DNA of 64,000 nt from assembly GCF_018100925.1 (NCBI RefSeq), contig NZ_JAGJEH010000005.1:186001-250000 (forward strand), in the 5' to 3' direction. Made by a program: the position numbers and the translations under genes. The notes under the pieces were generated by a model that made no database searches, was not told the DNA's origin, and was given only the letters and a program-made list of their open reading frames with translations. Positions 8,548 through 16,886 of the stretch are shown here, piece by piece. Every line of letters starts with the position of its first letter. The stretch's first letter is position 1. Source of the DNA: Pseudoalteromonas luteoviolacea. Lineage in GTDB: Bacteria; Pseudomonadota; Gammaproteobacteria; Enterobacterales; Alteromonadaceae.

Positions 8548-9099
8548 TTATGGAGCAAGGTCAGTTTTTGCCATATTTTTTATCCAATCACTGATCACGT
8601 CAATTGAAGTTTGCTGGCCATTTAATAGCCTAAGTAATAAGCCGCCCATCAACAATGCATAGGCTTGCTCTGATTGTTCATTACCGACTATGGTTGCGAG
8701 CTCATCCATAAAGCGTGAGTCTGCTTTTTGCAGTAATTTATCATCGGCGATATCCTGTGGATCGCGGTTTTTTATATATTCTAAAAGCAGTACCATTTCG
8801 CCTTGAAATCTGCTGTCTAAGGTAGAGATTATCGCGTGCAATGCATCTGCTTTTGATGTGGGTATGCTCTGCTCATCTTCTGTGCCATATAAGCTGTGCT
8901 TTTGCGTGACGATCTCCGTACTTGCTTCAAATAAGTCTTTTTTACTTGGAAAGTAGTGATACAAAGCGCTTTTAGAAACACCTAATGCCTCTGCAATACC
9001 GCGCATCCCTAGGCCGTTGTATCCATGTTCTGTAAAGATATCTATGGCTTTTGTGGCCAGCTCAATCCGGTATGCATCTCGATCAATAACTTTTGGCAT
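8548..9099 (-). CDS. TetR/AcrR family transcriptional regulator
   Basis: A 183-residue protein with a TetR helix-turn-helix at residues 10-55: FTEHGYNGLGMRGIAEALGV followed by SKSALYHYFPSKKDLF, which carries the family's hallmark YHYF..K recognition helix. The rest is an all-helical ligand-binding domain of usual length. It is divergent from the membrane protein at 9274, and two similar operator-like sequences lie between them, so it probably represses that gene and perhaps itself. The ligand is unknown. Confidence 0.92.
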   Translation of the reverse strand: MPKVIDRDAYRIELATKAIDIFTEHGYNGLGMRGIAEALGVSKSALYHYFPSKKDLFEASTEIVTQKHSLYGTEDEQSIPTSKADALHAIISTLDSRFQGEMVLLLEYIKNRDPQDIADDKLLQKADSRFMDELATIVGNEQSEQAYALLMGGLLLRLLNGQQTSIDVISDWIKNMAKTDLAP

Positions 9100-9160
9100 C
9101 GTTTAACTCATGATCTATTTGGTAATTTTACTCAGCCCAGTATAACGCACAAACATTATT

Positions 9161-9176
9161 TAGACCAAGTGGACTA
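9161..9176. promoter_or_regulatory. TetR operator-like inverted repeat, copy 1
   Basis: TAGACCAAGTGGACTA is an imperfect palindrome with 12 of 16 positions symmetric. It lies 61 bases upstream of the TetR gene start and shares the pattern TAGwCCAnnTGGwC with a second copy at 9214. Confidence 0.55.
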
Positions 9177-9213
9177 AAAAGGTTGATCAAACTTTACGCT
9201 TGTGATTATTATA

Positions 9214-9229
9214 TAGTCCAGATGGTCGA
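9214..9229. promoter_or_regulatory. TetR operator-like inverted repeat, copy 2
   Basis: TAGTCCAGATGGTCGA, 53 bases from copy 1, shares the same half-site pattern and also lies in the divergent promoter region of the TetR gene and the membrane-protein gene. A repeated palindrome in such a region is the expected arrangement for autoregulation. Confidence 0.55.
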
Positions 9230-9273
9230 TAAAGGTGTGCGGCTAATTTTGGCTTTTGTAAGTAGAGGTAAGA

Positions 9274-9900
9274 ATGTCACAAAATAAACACATTATTAAT
9301 GGGGCAAATATTGATTGGCACTGTGCAGGCAAGTTTAATTTTACAGCGGGGTTTAGTCCGACTAAGGCGGAAAGTGCAATCGCCAATTATGCTGCGTTTT
9401 TAGCGCCGGTCATTCTATATTTTGCGCTGTGGCGTACGCTCGATTGGTCGGTGTTGCAGTATGCCGTTGCCAGTTTTTTAGCATTGGATATGGTAGGGGG
9501 TGTGCTGACTAATTCTTTAGGGTCGATGAAACGGTTTTTACATACAAATCAAACCCTAGAGCTGAACTTTTTAGGTAAACTCGTTGGCAGTAAGTTCTTA
9601 TTCCCGGCGATACATTTTCAAATTTTTGCAGCTCCACTGTGTTTTGATGTCAGTTGGTCATACGCATTTTTCTGGTACGGTTTAATGATGTTGTCAGTTG
9701 TGTTGATCCATTGTCTACCACAGTACATTCATCGCCCTGTTGCACTTCTTATCGTTATGCTCTCGATTATGTTGAGCCAATTGGTTTTTGTCGGCCCGCC
9801 GGGGCTTGAATGGTTGGCGTCAATCTACATTATTAAGCTGGTTTTATCTCATGGTGTGCGTGAGGAGCCCTACAGGCCGAATGTAGAAGCAAGCAAGTAG
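9274..9900 (+). CDS. Multi-pass membrane protein, probable TetR target
   Basis: A 208-residue protein; ATG at 9274 follows AGAGGTAAG. About 35 soluble N-terminal residues precede roughly five hydrophobic segments. No transporter signature is visible. Its position opposite a TetR gene with shared operator-like sites suggests inducible expression, perhaps by a small molecule or lipid that the protein handles. I do not recognise the family. Confidence 0.75.
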   Translation: MSQNKHIINGANIDWHCAGKFNFTAGFSPTKAESAIANYAAFLAPVILYFALWRTLDWSVLQYAVASFLALDMVGGVLTNSLGSMKRFLHTNQTLELNFLGKLVGSKFLFPAIHFQIFAAPLCFDVSWSYAFFWYGLMMLSVVLIHCLPQYIHRPVALLIVMLSIMLSQLVFVGPPGLEWLASIYIIKLVLSHGVREEPYRPNVEASK

Positions 9901-9916
9901 AGCCTTCTGAGGACTG

Positions 9917-9944
9917 GGCCTGTGTAGGCGTTGCAATACAGGCC
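9917..9944. terminator. Hairpin between convergent genes, weak terminator candidate
   Basis: GGCCTGT (9917-9923) pairs with ACAGGCC (9938-9944). It lies 17 bases after the membrane-protein stop and before the convergent LysR gene. No U tract follows on either strand, so intrinsic termination is uncertain. Confidence 0.3.
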
Positions 9945-9999
9945 AAGCTTGCGAGGTGTGCGCAGCTATTTGCAACACGGCAACAATAAATTGATGGGC

Positions 10000-10899
10000 T
10001 TATTTAAAGTATTTAGCAAAGTGCATTGAAACAAAATCTTTAAAAGCGATGACCCGTGCAGGTTGATGTTTATCCTTTAGGTAGAGCAAATAAAACGGTG
10101 TAGGCTCCGGTTGCCAATTTTTAAATATTGGAACAAGGAGCCCCTGCAGGACTTCATCGGAGCAGTAAACATTTGGTACGCGAATTATGCCGTTGCCAAG
10201 TAGTGCGCTGTAGAGCATCACTCGGCCATTCTTGCAAGACAAATCTGCATTGACACTGACATTTTGCTTTGCTTTTGACGACGCATGTACAAAGCTCCAT
10301 TGGTTCATGCTGCCAGCGATGCACTTGTGATTAACTAAGCTTTTAGGCTCAGCAGGGCGACCGTATTTTTCAATATATGCAGGGCTGGCAAAAGTACCAA
10401 CTTCGATATCTGTCAACTTTCGCGCGATCAGGGATGAGTCGAATAGCTCTCCCATTCGAAACACAAAGTCAAACTCACCCGAGACTAGGTCAACTCTTTG
10501 ACTACTGAAATCAAGTACAACGCTTACCTCTGGATGTGCTTTCATAAAGTCTGACACCAAAGGGCCGATGATGTTTTCGCCGATATAGCCACCAACACTA
10601 TTAATTTTAAGTTTCCCAGATAAGCTAGAAGCTTGCTCTTTGGCGCGATCAATGGCCGATTCAATTCCTAAAAATGACTGTTTGCATTTGTCATAGAAGA
10701 TCTCACCGGCATCAGTGAGGTGTTGTGTTCGTGTTGTTCTAACCAGCAAGCTCACACCTAAATCAGACTCAAGTTGAGTCAATTGTTTGGAAATGTGGGA
10801 CCGAGAGCAACGTAGCGTTTCTGCTGCATTGGTGAAACTGCCAGACTCGACTAACACTAAAAAGCTTTTTATATCTGAATAGCTCACGCTTTTATTCAT
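10000..10899 (-). CDS. LysR family transcriptional regulator
   Basis: A 299-residue protein with the standard LysR layout. The N-terminal winged helix-turn-helix (about residues 5-65) shows FLVLVESGSFTNAAETLRCS and SRSHISKQLTQLESDLGVSLLVRTTR. The effector domain begins near residue 90 (LKINSVGGYIGENIIGPLVSDF). Length and pattern fit the CrgA/AaeR-like subgroup that often controls neighbouring oxidoreductases. It is divergent from the SDR gene at 11194 with a 294-base gap, the usual regulator-target arrangement. The effector cannot be read from the sequence. Confidence 0.92.
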   Translation of the reverse strand: MNKSVSYSDIKSFLVLVESGSFTNAAETLRCSRSHISKQLTQLESDLGVSLLVRTTRTQHLTDAGEIFYDKCKQSFLGIESAIDRAKEQASSLSGKLKINSVGGYIGENIIGPLVSDFMKAHPEVSVVLDFSSQRVDLVSGEFDFVFRMGELFDSSLIARKLTDIEVGTFASPAYIEKYGRPAEPKSLVNHKCIAGSMNQWSFVHASSKAKQNVSVNADLSCKNGRVMLYSALLGNGIIRVPNVYCSDEVLQGLLVPIFKNWQPEPTPFYLLYLKDKHQPARVIAFKDFVSMHFAKYFK

Positions 10900-11193
10900 A
10901 CTGCTTGGTCCATAAAGTGATTTTATTGGTAACTATAAGTAAACATTGTTGTGAATTGATAAGTATATATCACCAATAGTCAATCTCATACAATGGCGTT
11001 CTAAGTTGCTCGTAGCTTAATTTACTTGAAAAGTACGATGTGGCACGAAAAAGGTGTTCCGAACACTTACGACAAAGTGTTCTGTTTCCTAAAAAGTAGG
11101 TCGAATAATCAGCTGCTGATACTGCAGCGCACTTATGGGCAATAACAGAGCTGCATAGGCAAGACGAACGCATCAGATATTGGAGAAAAAAGT

Positions 11194-11913
11194 ATGAAAA
11201 AATTGGTTGTTATCACCGGAGCAAGTTCGGGTATTGGAGAAGCTATAGCGAGGCGTTTTAGTGAAGCTGGTTACCCACTTTTATTAGTTGCTAGACGTAT
11301 TGAGAAATTGGCAGCGCTTGACCTACCAAACTGTTTGTGTGAACAAGTCGATGTGACGGATAGACACGCTTTTGAACAAGCGATTTCAAAAGCTGAAGCT
11401 CAATTTGGTCCCGTTGAGTGCCTCATTAACAATGCTGGCGTCATGTTGCTTGGGCAAATTGACTCTCAAGACAGCGGTGAATGGTCAAAGATGTTTGATG
11501 TCAACGTACTGGCTTTATTAGGAGGTATGCAAGCAGTGCTTGAGCCTATGAAAACCAGACAAAGCGGGACGATCATCAACGTTAGCTCTATTGCCGGAAA
11601 GAAAACATTCCCTAACCATGCAGCGTACTGTGGTACTAAGTTTGCGGTGTCTGCTATCAGCGAAAATATCCGTGAAGAAGTTGCAGAGTTTGGTGTTAGG
11701 GTGACAAGCATCTGTCCAGGCGCGGTGGAAACAGAATTGTTAAGTCATACAACCTCAACAGAGATTAAAGCCGGTTATGAAGACTGGAAGCAGACCATGG
11801 GGGGCGCGTTAATTGCCGATGACATTGCCAGAGCCGCACTATTTATTCAAGAGCAGCCGCAATACGTGTGCATTCGAGAGCTGGTAATTGCTGCAACACG
11901 TCAGCAACCTTAG
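11194..11913 (+). CDS. Short-chain dehydrogenase/reductase (classical SDR)
   Basis: A 239-residue Rossmann enzyme that reduces or oxidises a carbonyl/alcohol with NAD(P). The cofactor motif TGASSGIG is at residues 8-15; the basic ARR after beta2 suggests NADPH. NNAG is near residue 80, the catalytic Ser in INVSSIAG, and YCGTKFA gives the YxxxK pair. CPGAVETEL follows. The start is supported by GGAG upstream. The YdfG-like subfamily (3-hydroxy acid or serine/threonine dehydrogenases) is the closest impression, but the substrate cannot be set. Divergent from the LysR gene. Confidence 0.93.
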   Translation: MKKLVVITGASSGIGEAIARRFSEAGYPLLLVARRIEKLAALDLPNCLCEQVDVTDRHAFEQAISKAEAQFGPVECLINNAGVMLLGQIDSQDSGEWSKMFDVNVLALLGGMQAVLEPMKTRQSGTIINVSSIAGKKTFPNHAAYCGTKFAVSAISENIREEVAEFGVRVTSICPGAVETELLSHTTSTEIKAGYEDWKQTMGGALIADDIARAALFIQEQPQYVCIRELVIAATRQQP

Positions 11914-11949
11914 AACAGAGAACAAAAGCCACACTGGCATTGAGCTCTT

Positions 11950-11976
11950 CATGGCAGAGTTATTCACTCTGCCATG
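11950..11976. repeat. Perfect 10-bp hairpin after the SDR gene
   Basis: CATGGCAGAG (11950-11959) pairs perfectly with CTCTGCCATG (11967-11976) around a 7-base loop, 37 bases after the SDR stop. No U tract follows on the plus strand. It may stop transcription with Rho, protect the 3' end, or belong to a dispersed repeat. Confidence 0.5.
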
Positions 11977-12412
11977 GCTGTTGCGCATGAATTGGTGATT
12001 GAGCAGCCCAACACAGTGGGCACGTACGTGAAATAGCCTGAATAACTCCGGCCTTTGTTGTGTAATCAAGCAACCTCATGTTTGGCACCAATGTCCAACT
12101 TACTATTTTGTATTTTCTTTGCATGCACTGAATGCTTTTTCGCCTCAACCATGAATCTGAAGATTTGTTTTTGCATTTTTGCAACCTTGGGTTAACCTTT
12201 TCGCGGGCCGATAACTTATGAAGTTGAAGGTATACCTAATTTATACGAAGAAGTTTGGGCGGTGACTTGTGTCGCTGGAAATGCTCGTTAAAAGCAAACA
12301 TTGGGGAATTACTTTAAGAGACAGAGCTAAGCTGTCTGCTTTTAGCCTGATGACAGCTTCCAATACAGACGTATTAGATTCTTAAGTCTGAAACAGTTTT
12401 TCAAAAAGGAGT
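11977..12412. other. Intergenic, no gene supported
   Basis: A 436-base stretch with open frames on the minus strand that lack ribosome sites and a protein-like composition. The last bases hold AAAAAGGAG, the ribosome site for the cupin gene. Confidence 0.45.
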
Positions 12413-13129
12413 ATGAAAATGACAGATAATTTACTGAGCCTATTTAATAACAGGCAAAAACTCTCCAAAGCACAGCTTGATCAATTTGTACTCGTTCAAT
12501 GGCAGCAGGGGAAGCACTTTGATCGCTTGCCTTCAAACGCATTGCCAGACTACAAAAAGTTTGACGCTTTTCCTTGGGAAAAAATTGATTGCATGCTGAC
12601 CAAAATTGTTAGACAACAAGAGGATGGGCTTTCGTTTGGCTTTGATATGTTCCCGCCAAAATCAGCGGCCAAAGGGGATATGCATGTACACCCACTAAGT
12701 AGCCGCTTAATCACCGTGTTAGAAGGTTACGGTACTGCCATAGTGCAAACTTGTAAGGGGAAAATGGCAAAAAAAGAAGTGGGACCAGGTGATGTGATAT
12801 TGTTTCCGCACGCGACGCCACACTGCTTTTGGGGAGCAGAAGATGCCCCTATGGTTGTTGAAGTAATGCTCGGACCTTATGTGCCCTTTGAACACCCGTT
12901 ACATACTGTTTGCCCTAAAAAAGCGAAAGTCATAGCACAAGACTATCCGGATCTATTTAGACCCTGCCATGTCGATGAACTAGAGCAAGTCGCCAATAGG
13001 GTCGTAGCGTTACAAGCGCAAGGGCTAGTGGAGTTGAGTGAACATCAGGTGATGGAGTGGGGAGATGAATTTATTGATGCTTTAGGCGGTTATGAAACAA
13101 CAGAGCGCGTTTGTGCTATTGAACGTTAG
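12413..13129 (+). CDS. Cupin-domain protein
   Basis: A 238-residue protein. The cupin core is at residues 75-165: DMHVHPLSSRLITVLEG supplies the H-x-H...E metal ligands, and GPGDVILFPHATPHCFWG supplies the second-motif His. This is the usual metal-binding barrel of dioxygenases, isomerases and sensor proteins. AAGGAG lies just upstream of two candidate ATGs (12413 and 12419); either is possible. A helical region follows the barrel, so it is not a minimal cupin. The reaction is unknown; the gene stands alone after the SDR. Confidence 0.85.
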   Translation: MKMTDNLLSLFNNRQKLSKAQLDQFVLVQWQQGKHFDRLPSNALPDYKKFDAFPWEKIDCMLTKIVRQQEDGLSFGFDMFPPKSAAKGDMHVHPLSSRLITVLEGYGTAIVQTCKGKMAKKEVGPGDVILFPHATPHCFWGAEDAPMVVEVMLGPYVPFEHPLHTVCPKKAKVIAQDYPDLFRPCHVDELEQVANRVVALQAQGLVELSEHQVMEWGDEFIDALGGYETTERVCAIER

Positions 13130-13813
13130 GTTGAGTGAGTTACCTCAAACAACTGCTGATTGGATGTCCTTGTGCGCAATGAAATTGCTCCAAGTCGAAT
13201 TCGTTACATAAGTTTGGGGAGGATTAACCTGCATATTAAAACCATAAATATTGTTCACAAAATCGCATCGGCTGCGTTATTAGTATTAATAAAGCGCAGC
13301 GTACATTGCGTTTTTCAATAATACCGGCAGTATTTTTAAATTCGATTACCTAAATGTAGGTGATGCGGCGAAGCCGTTTTAGCGTATTACGCGTTAAGCG
13401 GCAATGCTGTTTTACTATCTAAATTCGATAAAAAACTTAAGAGCAGTGCGCTTTTACTGATTCGAATCGCTTAAAACACAGTGATGATTGCCAACTATTA
13501 CGAGCACTGCATATCTCTGCATAGAGTCCGTTTTAATGAGCGTAGTTGGTACTTAAAGCTTCTTTGACACGTTCTAAAATGACATTTCTACAGCGCCACT
13601 ATTAAGGGTAATGATGTGCTGAAGTAATTGCTCCCACGGCTGTTGGCACACAAGCAGACTAATTCACTTTCAAGGTATATATCTGGCGCATTAATAGAGA
13701 GAAATTATTTTTTGGTTTCTAGTTTCCAGTCTATTAGACCAGATGGAGAGTGACTTCCAAATCTAACCAAGATGAATTTTGGTTGAAAGCAGATTTTAAA
13801 GAACCGAGTAAAC
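13130..13813. other. Long non-coding stretch with an imperfect hairpin
   Basis: Nearly 700 bases without a supported gene. An imperfect hairpin lies at 13271-13300: GCTGCGTTATTA pairs with TAATAA and, after a two-base bulge, CGCAGC. A transcript may cross this region and end at the stem-loop at 13814-13857. Confidence 0.4.
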
Positions 13814-13857
13814 AAGGGGGTTAAGCACTTTCTTTGGAAAGTGGAACAACCCTTTTT
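13814..13857 (+). terminator. Two-tier stem-loop with U tract (terminator or attenuator)
   Basis: The inner stem CACTTTC / GAAAGTG (13826-13832, 13837-13843) has a TTTG tetraloop. The outer stem AAGGGGGTT (13814-13822) pairs with AACCCTTTT (13848-13856), with two G-U pairs, and ends in a run of five T. This is a strong intrinsic terminator shape, 58 bases before the ATG at 13916 and almost 700 bases after the last upstream gene. Confidence 0.65.
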
Positions 13858-13915
13858 ACATGTAAGTAGTAGTAAAACTATGTAAGTGGCACCATCAATA
13901 TTAAGGATCTTTATT

Positions 13916-14818
13916 ATGATGAAACCAAAAATCACAGCTTCAGAAGATATAAAGGAAGCGACAAAGTTGGGGACCTATGAGCGTCTTCGTCCGGGGGGCG
14001 CGTCGGCCAAAGTGGCGGCAAAAGTTGAAGGGACGATAAAGCAAGAGGAGTTGAAACTGGCATTGTATGATGCAAAAGGTAACCAATCCAAAACCAAAGG
14101 CGACGTCTCCGTACTCGGAGATGTTAAATTAAGCAAAGAAATAGAAATCACCGTTAGTCCAAAGCAGCAAACCAAGCTGGGTGAAGAGCTGACGGTAAAA
14201 TCTGAGAACAAAGAAATCGATGATTCAGCAATCACCAATCGTTTTGCGATTGCCTCATACCCGCAAAACTGGGATCTTCCTAGCGCAAAAAATAGTCTTG
14301 TCGATGATGATGAAGCCATTATGGAAGTCTCTGATGCCTATGAGAGCGATGGCGTGCCAAACGACTATAGTTGGCTGGATGAAGTAATGATCTCAGAGCA
14401 AGTGCAAGGGGGCGCGCCTGTTGGTCCGTTAACAGTTGGTCCAGGAGATAACTCAGATTATCTGGATGGCGACTCACCGGGAAGTGACTCCCACACGCGC
14501 ATCTCGTATGGTTCTATCGATAAGAATAAGCTAAAACCGGACAAAGATGGCACTCGTTATGATGGACATATCACACAAACCTGTATCTTTAAATGTGGTC
14601 GCACCGATGTGAAAGACAAGGTGGTTCCCAATTCAGGTTACGAACTGACAGACTCACTAGAGCGAGTGAAGGGGCGTTGGAAGTTCTGGTTTACGAAGAT
14701 AGGTAAAAGTGTCACGGCTAACGGCTATCATTCGGGGGCAGGAAAGGGCAACCATACTTCTGACGCTTATGAGGTCGTCACTACAACGCCTGATTTGACA
14801 TTCAAAAAGTGGGTATAA
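13916..14818 (+). CDS. Orphan hydrophilic protein, function unknown
   Basis: Start ATG 13916 is chosen because AAGGA lies 8 bases upstream; upstream in-frame GTG lacks this. The 300-residue product is highly charged, with no signal peptide or membrane segment. The N-terminal half is Lys/Glu-rich with beta-like stretches (LSKEIEITVSPKQQTKLGEE). An acidic linker follows (about 130-190), then a Cys-containing C-terminal part (TQTCIFKCGRTDVKD). It is the first of three widely spaced orphan genes on the same strand. No family recognised. Confidence 0.65.
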   Translation: MMKPKITASEDIKEATKLGTYERLRPGGASAKVAAKVEGTIKQEELKLALYDAKGNQSKTKGDVSVLGDVKLSKEIEITVSPKQQTKLGEELTVKSENKEIDDSAITNRFAIASYPQNWDLPSAKNSLVDDDEAIMEVSDAYESDGVPNDYSWLDEVMISEQVQGGAPVGPLTVGPGDNSDYLDGDSPGSDSHTRISYGSIDKNKLKPDKDGTRYDGHITQTCIFKCGRTDVKDKVVPNSGYELTDSLERVKGRWKFWFTKIGKSVTANGYHSGAGKGNHTSDAYEVVTTTPDLTFKKWV

Positions 14819-15334
14819 CTGCTACTACCATATGACTTTTCAGTTTTGTATTAAAAAGTAACTGCGCATTTTATTCTCGATATCTAAAGACTGTTCATGT
14901 AGGTATCTAAATTAAATGACGTAATCTCGGAATCATGTGAAGGGGCCGAGCGGCTTGCATGATCAGTATTCCCACTTGTTGTAGCCGTATAAGCTTTTAA
15001 TTCTACATTGCTTGAAAATGAGAGGGGTTTTACAACAGAGTTACCCTTGTTTACGGTGACTCAGCTAGCTGTGGTAATGCATCAATCATAATTGCAGCAA
15101 GGTGACACAAGTGAGAATTCAAATCAGCGGATCCACAATTTGATTATGTTGTAGAACAAGCTCCTCGCCCCCTTTTTCTAAATTTAAATCTCTAACTTAA
15201 TTATTTTAAATCATAAATTAGCTTTGTGCTGCGTGTGAGTCGGTCTATGTGATCAGAGGTTGACGGCTTACTGCGGTTGTTTTTGCCCAGCACAAATGCG
15301 CTTTTCAATTCACAAACAAAACTAAGGATGCGTT
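14819..15334. other. Intergenic, weak hairpin only
   Basis: A 516-base gap. The only structure seen is a modest hairpin, ATCATG (14932-14937) with CATGAT (14958-14963), enclosing GCC/GGC. The stretch before 15335 is AT-rich and ends with AAGGA before the ATG. Confidence 0.45.
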
Positions 15335-16549
15335 ATGCTGAATGCAGATCAAAGTGAGCAGTCAAAGAAGGAGACAGGTGTCATTGTTGAAATGATAGCG
15401 CCTGCTGAAAAAGGCTTGCACACAGATCGGAAACTAATAAACAGTGTCGTTGCAAAACACAGTGGCTTAAAACCGAGTTTGAAAAATAGAATTTTCTACG
15501 CCATTGGCTTTAACAAAAGAGAAGGGAATGCTGATGGGGAACCTGATTTAAACCAAGGGGTAGCTAAAAAAGGCAGTACAAAAATAAATGGTACCAAATA
15601 CAAGTATGACAAAGTACAAAAGCGAGATTATGAAAAAAAATCAGATGACACCTTTGGTTACATCGAAAACTTCTTGCGTTGGGGGTCTGCGACTTGGATT
15701 TGGGCAAATTTAAATTCATCAGATCTCGCGAGAAAGCAAAATAAAATAGGGCGGCCAATAAGAACTAACTTCCCTTTTCGCGCGTGGCGAGAGCTTGCTC
15801 ATACAACTGCTTTAGGGCACTGGGGCGCTAAAAAGTGGCTTGCGGGAGATGAACGACGAGATTTGATATACAAAACTGCGGATGATGATCAAGACTGGTC
15901 GGAGTCTGAAATAGAGAATGGCCTTGACGCTGCTGCCAAAGCAATTGGTGATTCAAAAGGGGCCAAGAGTATTGCACCTGATACGCTCAATATGCCTTTA
16001 GTTCTTACAACGCCTTACCACTGGAGCTCGACAGGGGCGAGCGATTTACAAGAGTCTGAAGATTATAAATACCAAACCTTTTTAGATGAACTTAATGGCT
16101 ATGAAGTGGATAAAAGAAAAGCGCTATATGATAAACATCCACTAAAAATTTATTATCCAGAGCCGACAACTTACTTTACTCGGGCAGCTGCTGATATTCA
16201 CCCTTCTAAAGGAGATAGTGTGCTCGAAGGCGCGGCTAAAATTACCAGTATAGTTGAAACCGTTGTGCAAACAGCGACTGACGACACCACGAAGGATGGC
16301 ACGAACGCGACCGATGTGTCAGTTACCAATTGGAAAAAAATGTTTAAGTTTTTGCACGACCAAAAACTCACTTCCGCTCCGGGCGACAGGGCCAAATCGT
16401 TAGTTGATTTGTATACAGCTGTTAAAGGGCTGGACAATCCTGAACGAAAAGGAGCGATTGAAACAGGAATGGGGACCTCTATAGATCAAAGTGCTTTTGA
16501 AGATGGGTATGAGGATAACGTGTATAAGTGGAACACTCAAAAAAAATAG
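15335..16549 (+). CDS. Orphan 404-residue soluble protein, function unknown
   Basis: ATG at 15335 is preceded by AAGGATGCGTT. The product has no signal peptide or membrane segment, and is basic in its first third, more acidic after. A Trp-rich segment (RWGSATWIWANL near residue 115) and a following NFPFRAWRELAHTTALGHWGA region might be a functional core, as they concentrate aromatic and His residues. A Thr/Asp-rich linker is near residue 320. It does not resemble a family I know, and shares no clear motif with its neighbours beyond style and spacing. Confidence 0.65.
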   Translation: MLNADQSEQSKKETGVIVEMIAPAEKGLHTDRKLINSVVAKHSGLKPSLKNRIFYAIGFNKREGNADGEPDLNQGVAKKGSTKINGTKYKYDKVQKRDYEKKSDDTFGYIENFLRWGSATWIWANLNSSDLARKQNKIGRPIRTNFPFRAWRELAHTTALGHWGAKKWLAGDERRDLIYKTADDDQDWSESEIENGLDAAAKAIGDSKGAKSIAPDTLNMPLVLTTPYHWSSTGASDLQESEDYKYQTFLDELNGYEVDKRKALYDKHPLKIYYPEPTTYFTRAAADIHPSKGDSVLEGAAKITSIVETVVQTATDDTTKDGTNATDVSVTNWKKMFKFLHDQKLTSAPGDRAKSLVDLYTAVKGLDNPERKGAIETGMGTSIDQSAFEDGYEDNVYKWNTQKK

Positions 16550-16886
16550 TAACCTGTAAGTAGTTAAGCTTCTTGCTTTTTCATATTTAAATTAGTTTAT
16601 CTTTACCTTAATTGGCTAAGGTAATTGCGCCATGATTTTTAGTTTATAGTTAATCTTTTTTTTATTTGTCATGCGAGGGGCATGAATGCCATTCATTTCT
16701 TAGCGTGAAAACCTCATTTTTCGGGGGGTGTCACATTTAAAATAAACTTAATTATAATATTGTTTTTCTAATTTTTATTTTTTATGTGTTGTGTTTTTTG
16801 TTGGTGGGTGATTTTAAATTATATATTAAATTTATATAATTAGAGTTGATTTTAAGGTTTGTTCTTAAATAATAAGGAGTCAGAAA
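16550..16886. other. Very AT-rich intergenic region
   Basis: 337 bases, far richer in A+T than most of the window, especially 16740-16860. A small perfect hairpin, TTACCTTA / TAAGGTAA, lies at 16603-16624 without a U tract. AAGGAG at 16874-16879 serves the next gene. Such AT-rich stretches are typical targets of H-NS-like silencing. Confidence 0.5.

Noticed and set aside
10970..11173. 67-residue Cys-containing minus-strand frame between LysR and SDR
   Set aside because: No ribosome site, unlikely composition, lies in the divergent promoter region.
11960..12184. Minus-strand frame after the SDR gene
   Set aside because: No ribosome site, and its end is made by the hairpin at 11950-11976.
13440..13480. 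tRNA-like GATTCGAATC stretch
   Set aside because: It is a plain palindrome; no cloverleaf can be built around it.
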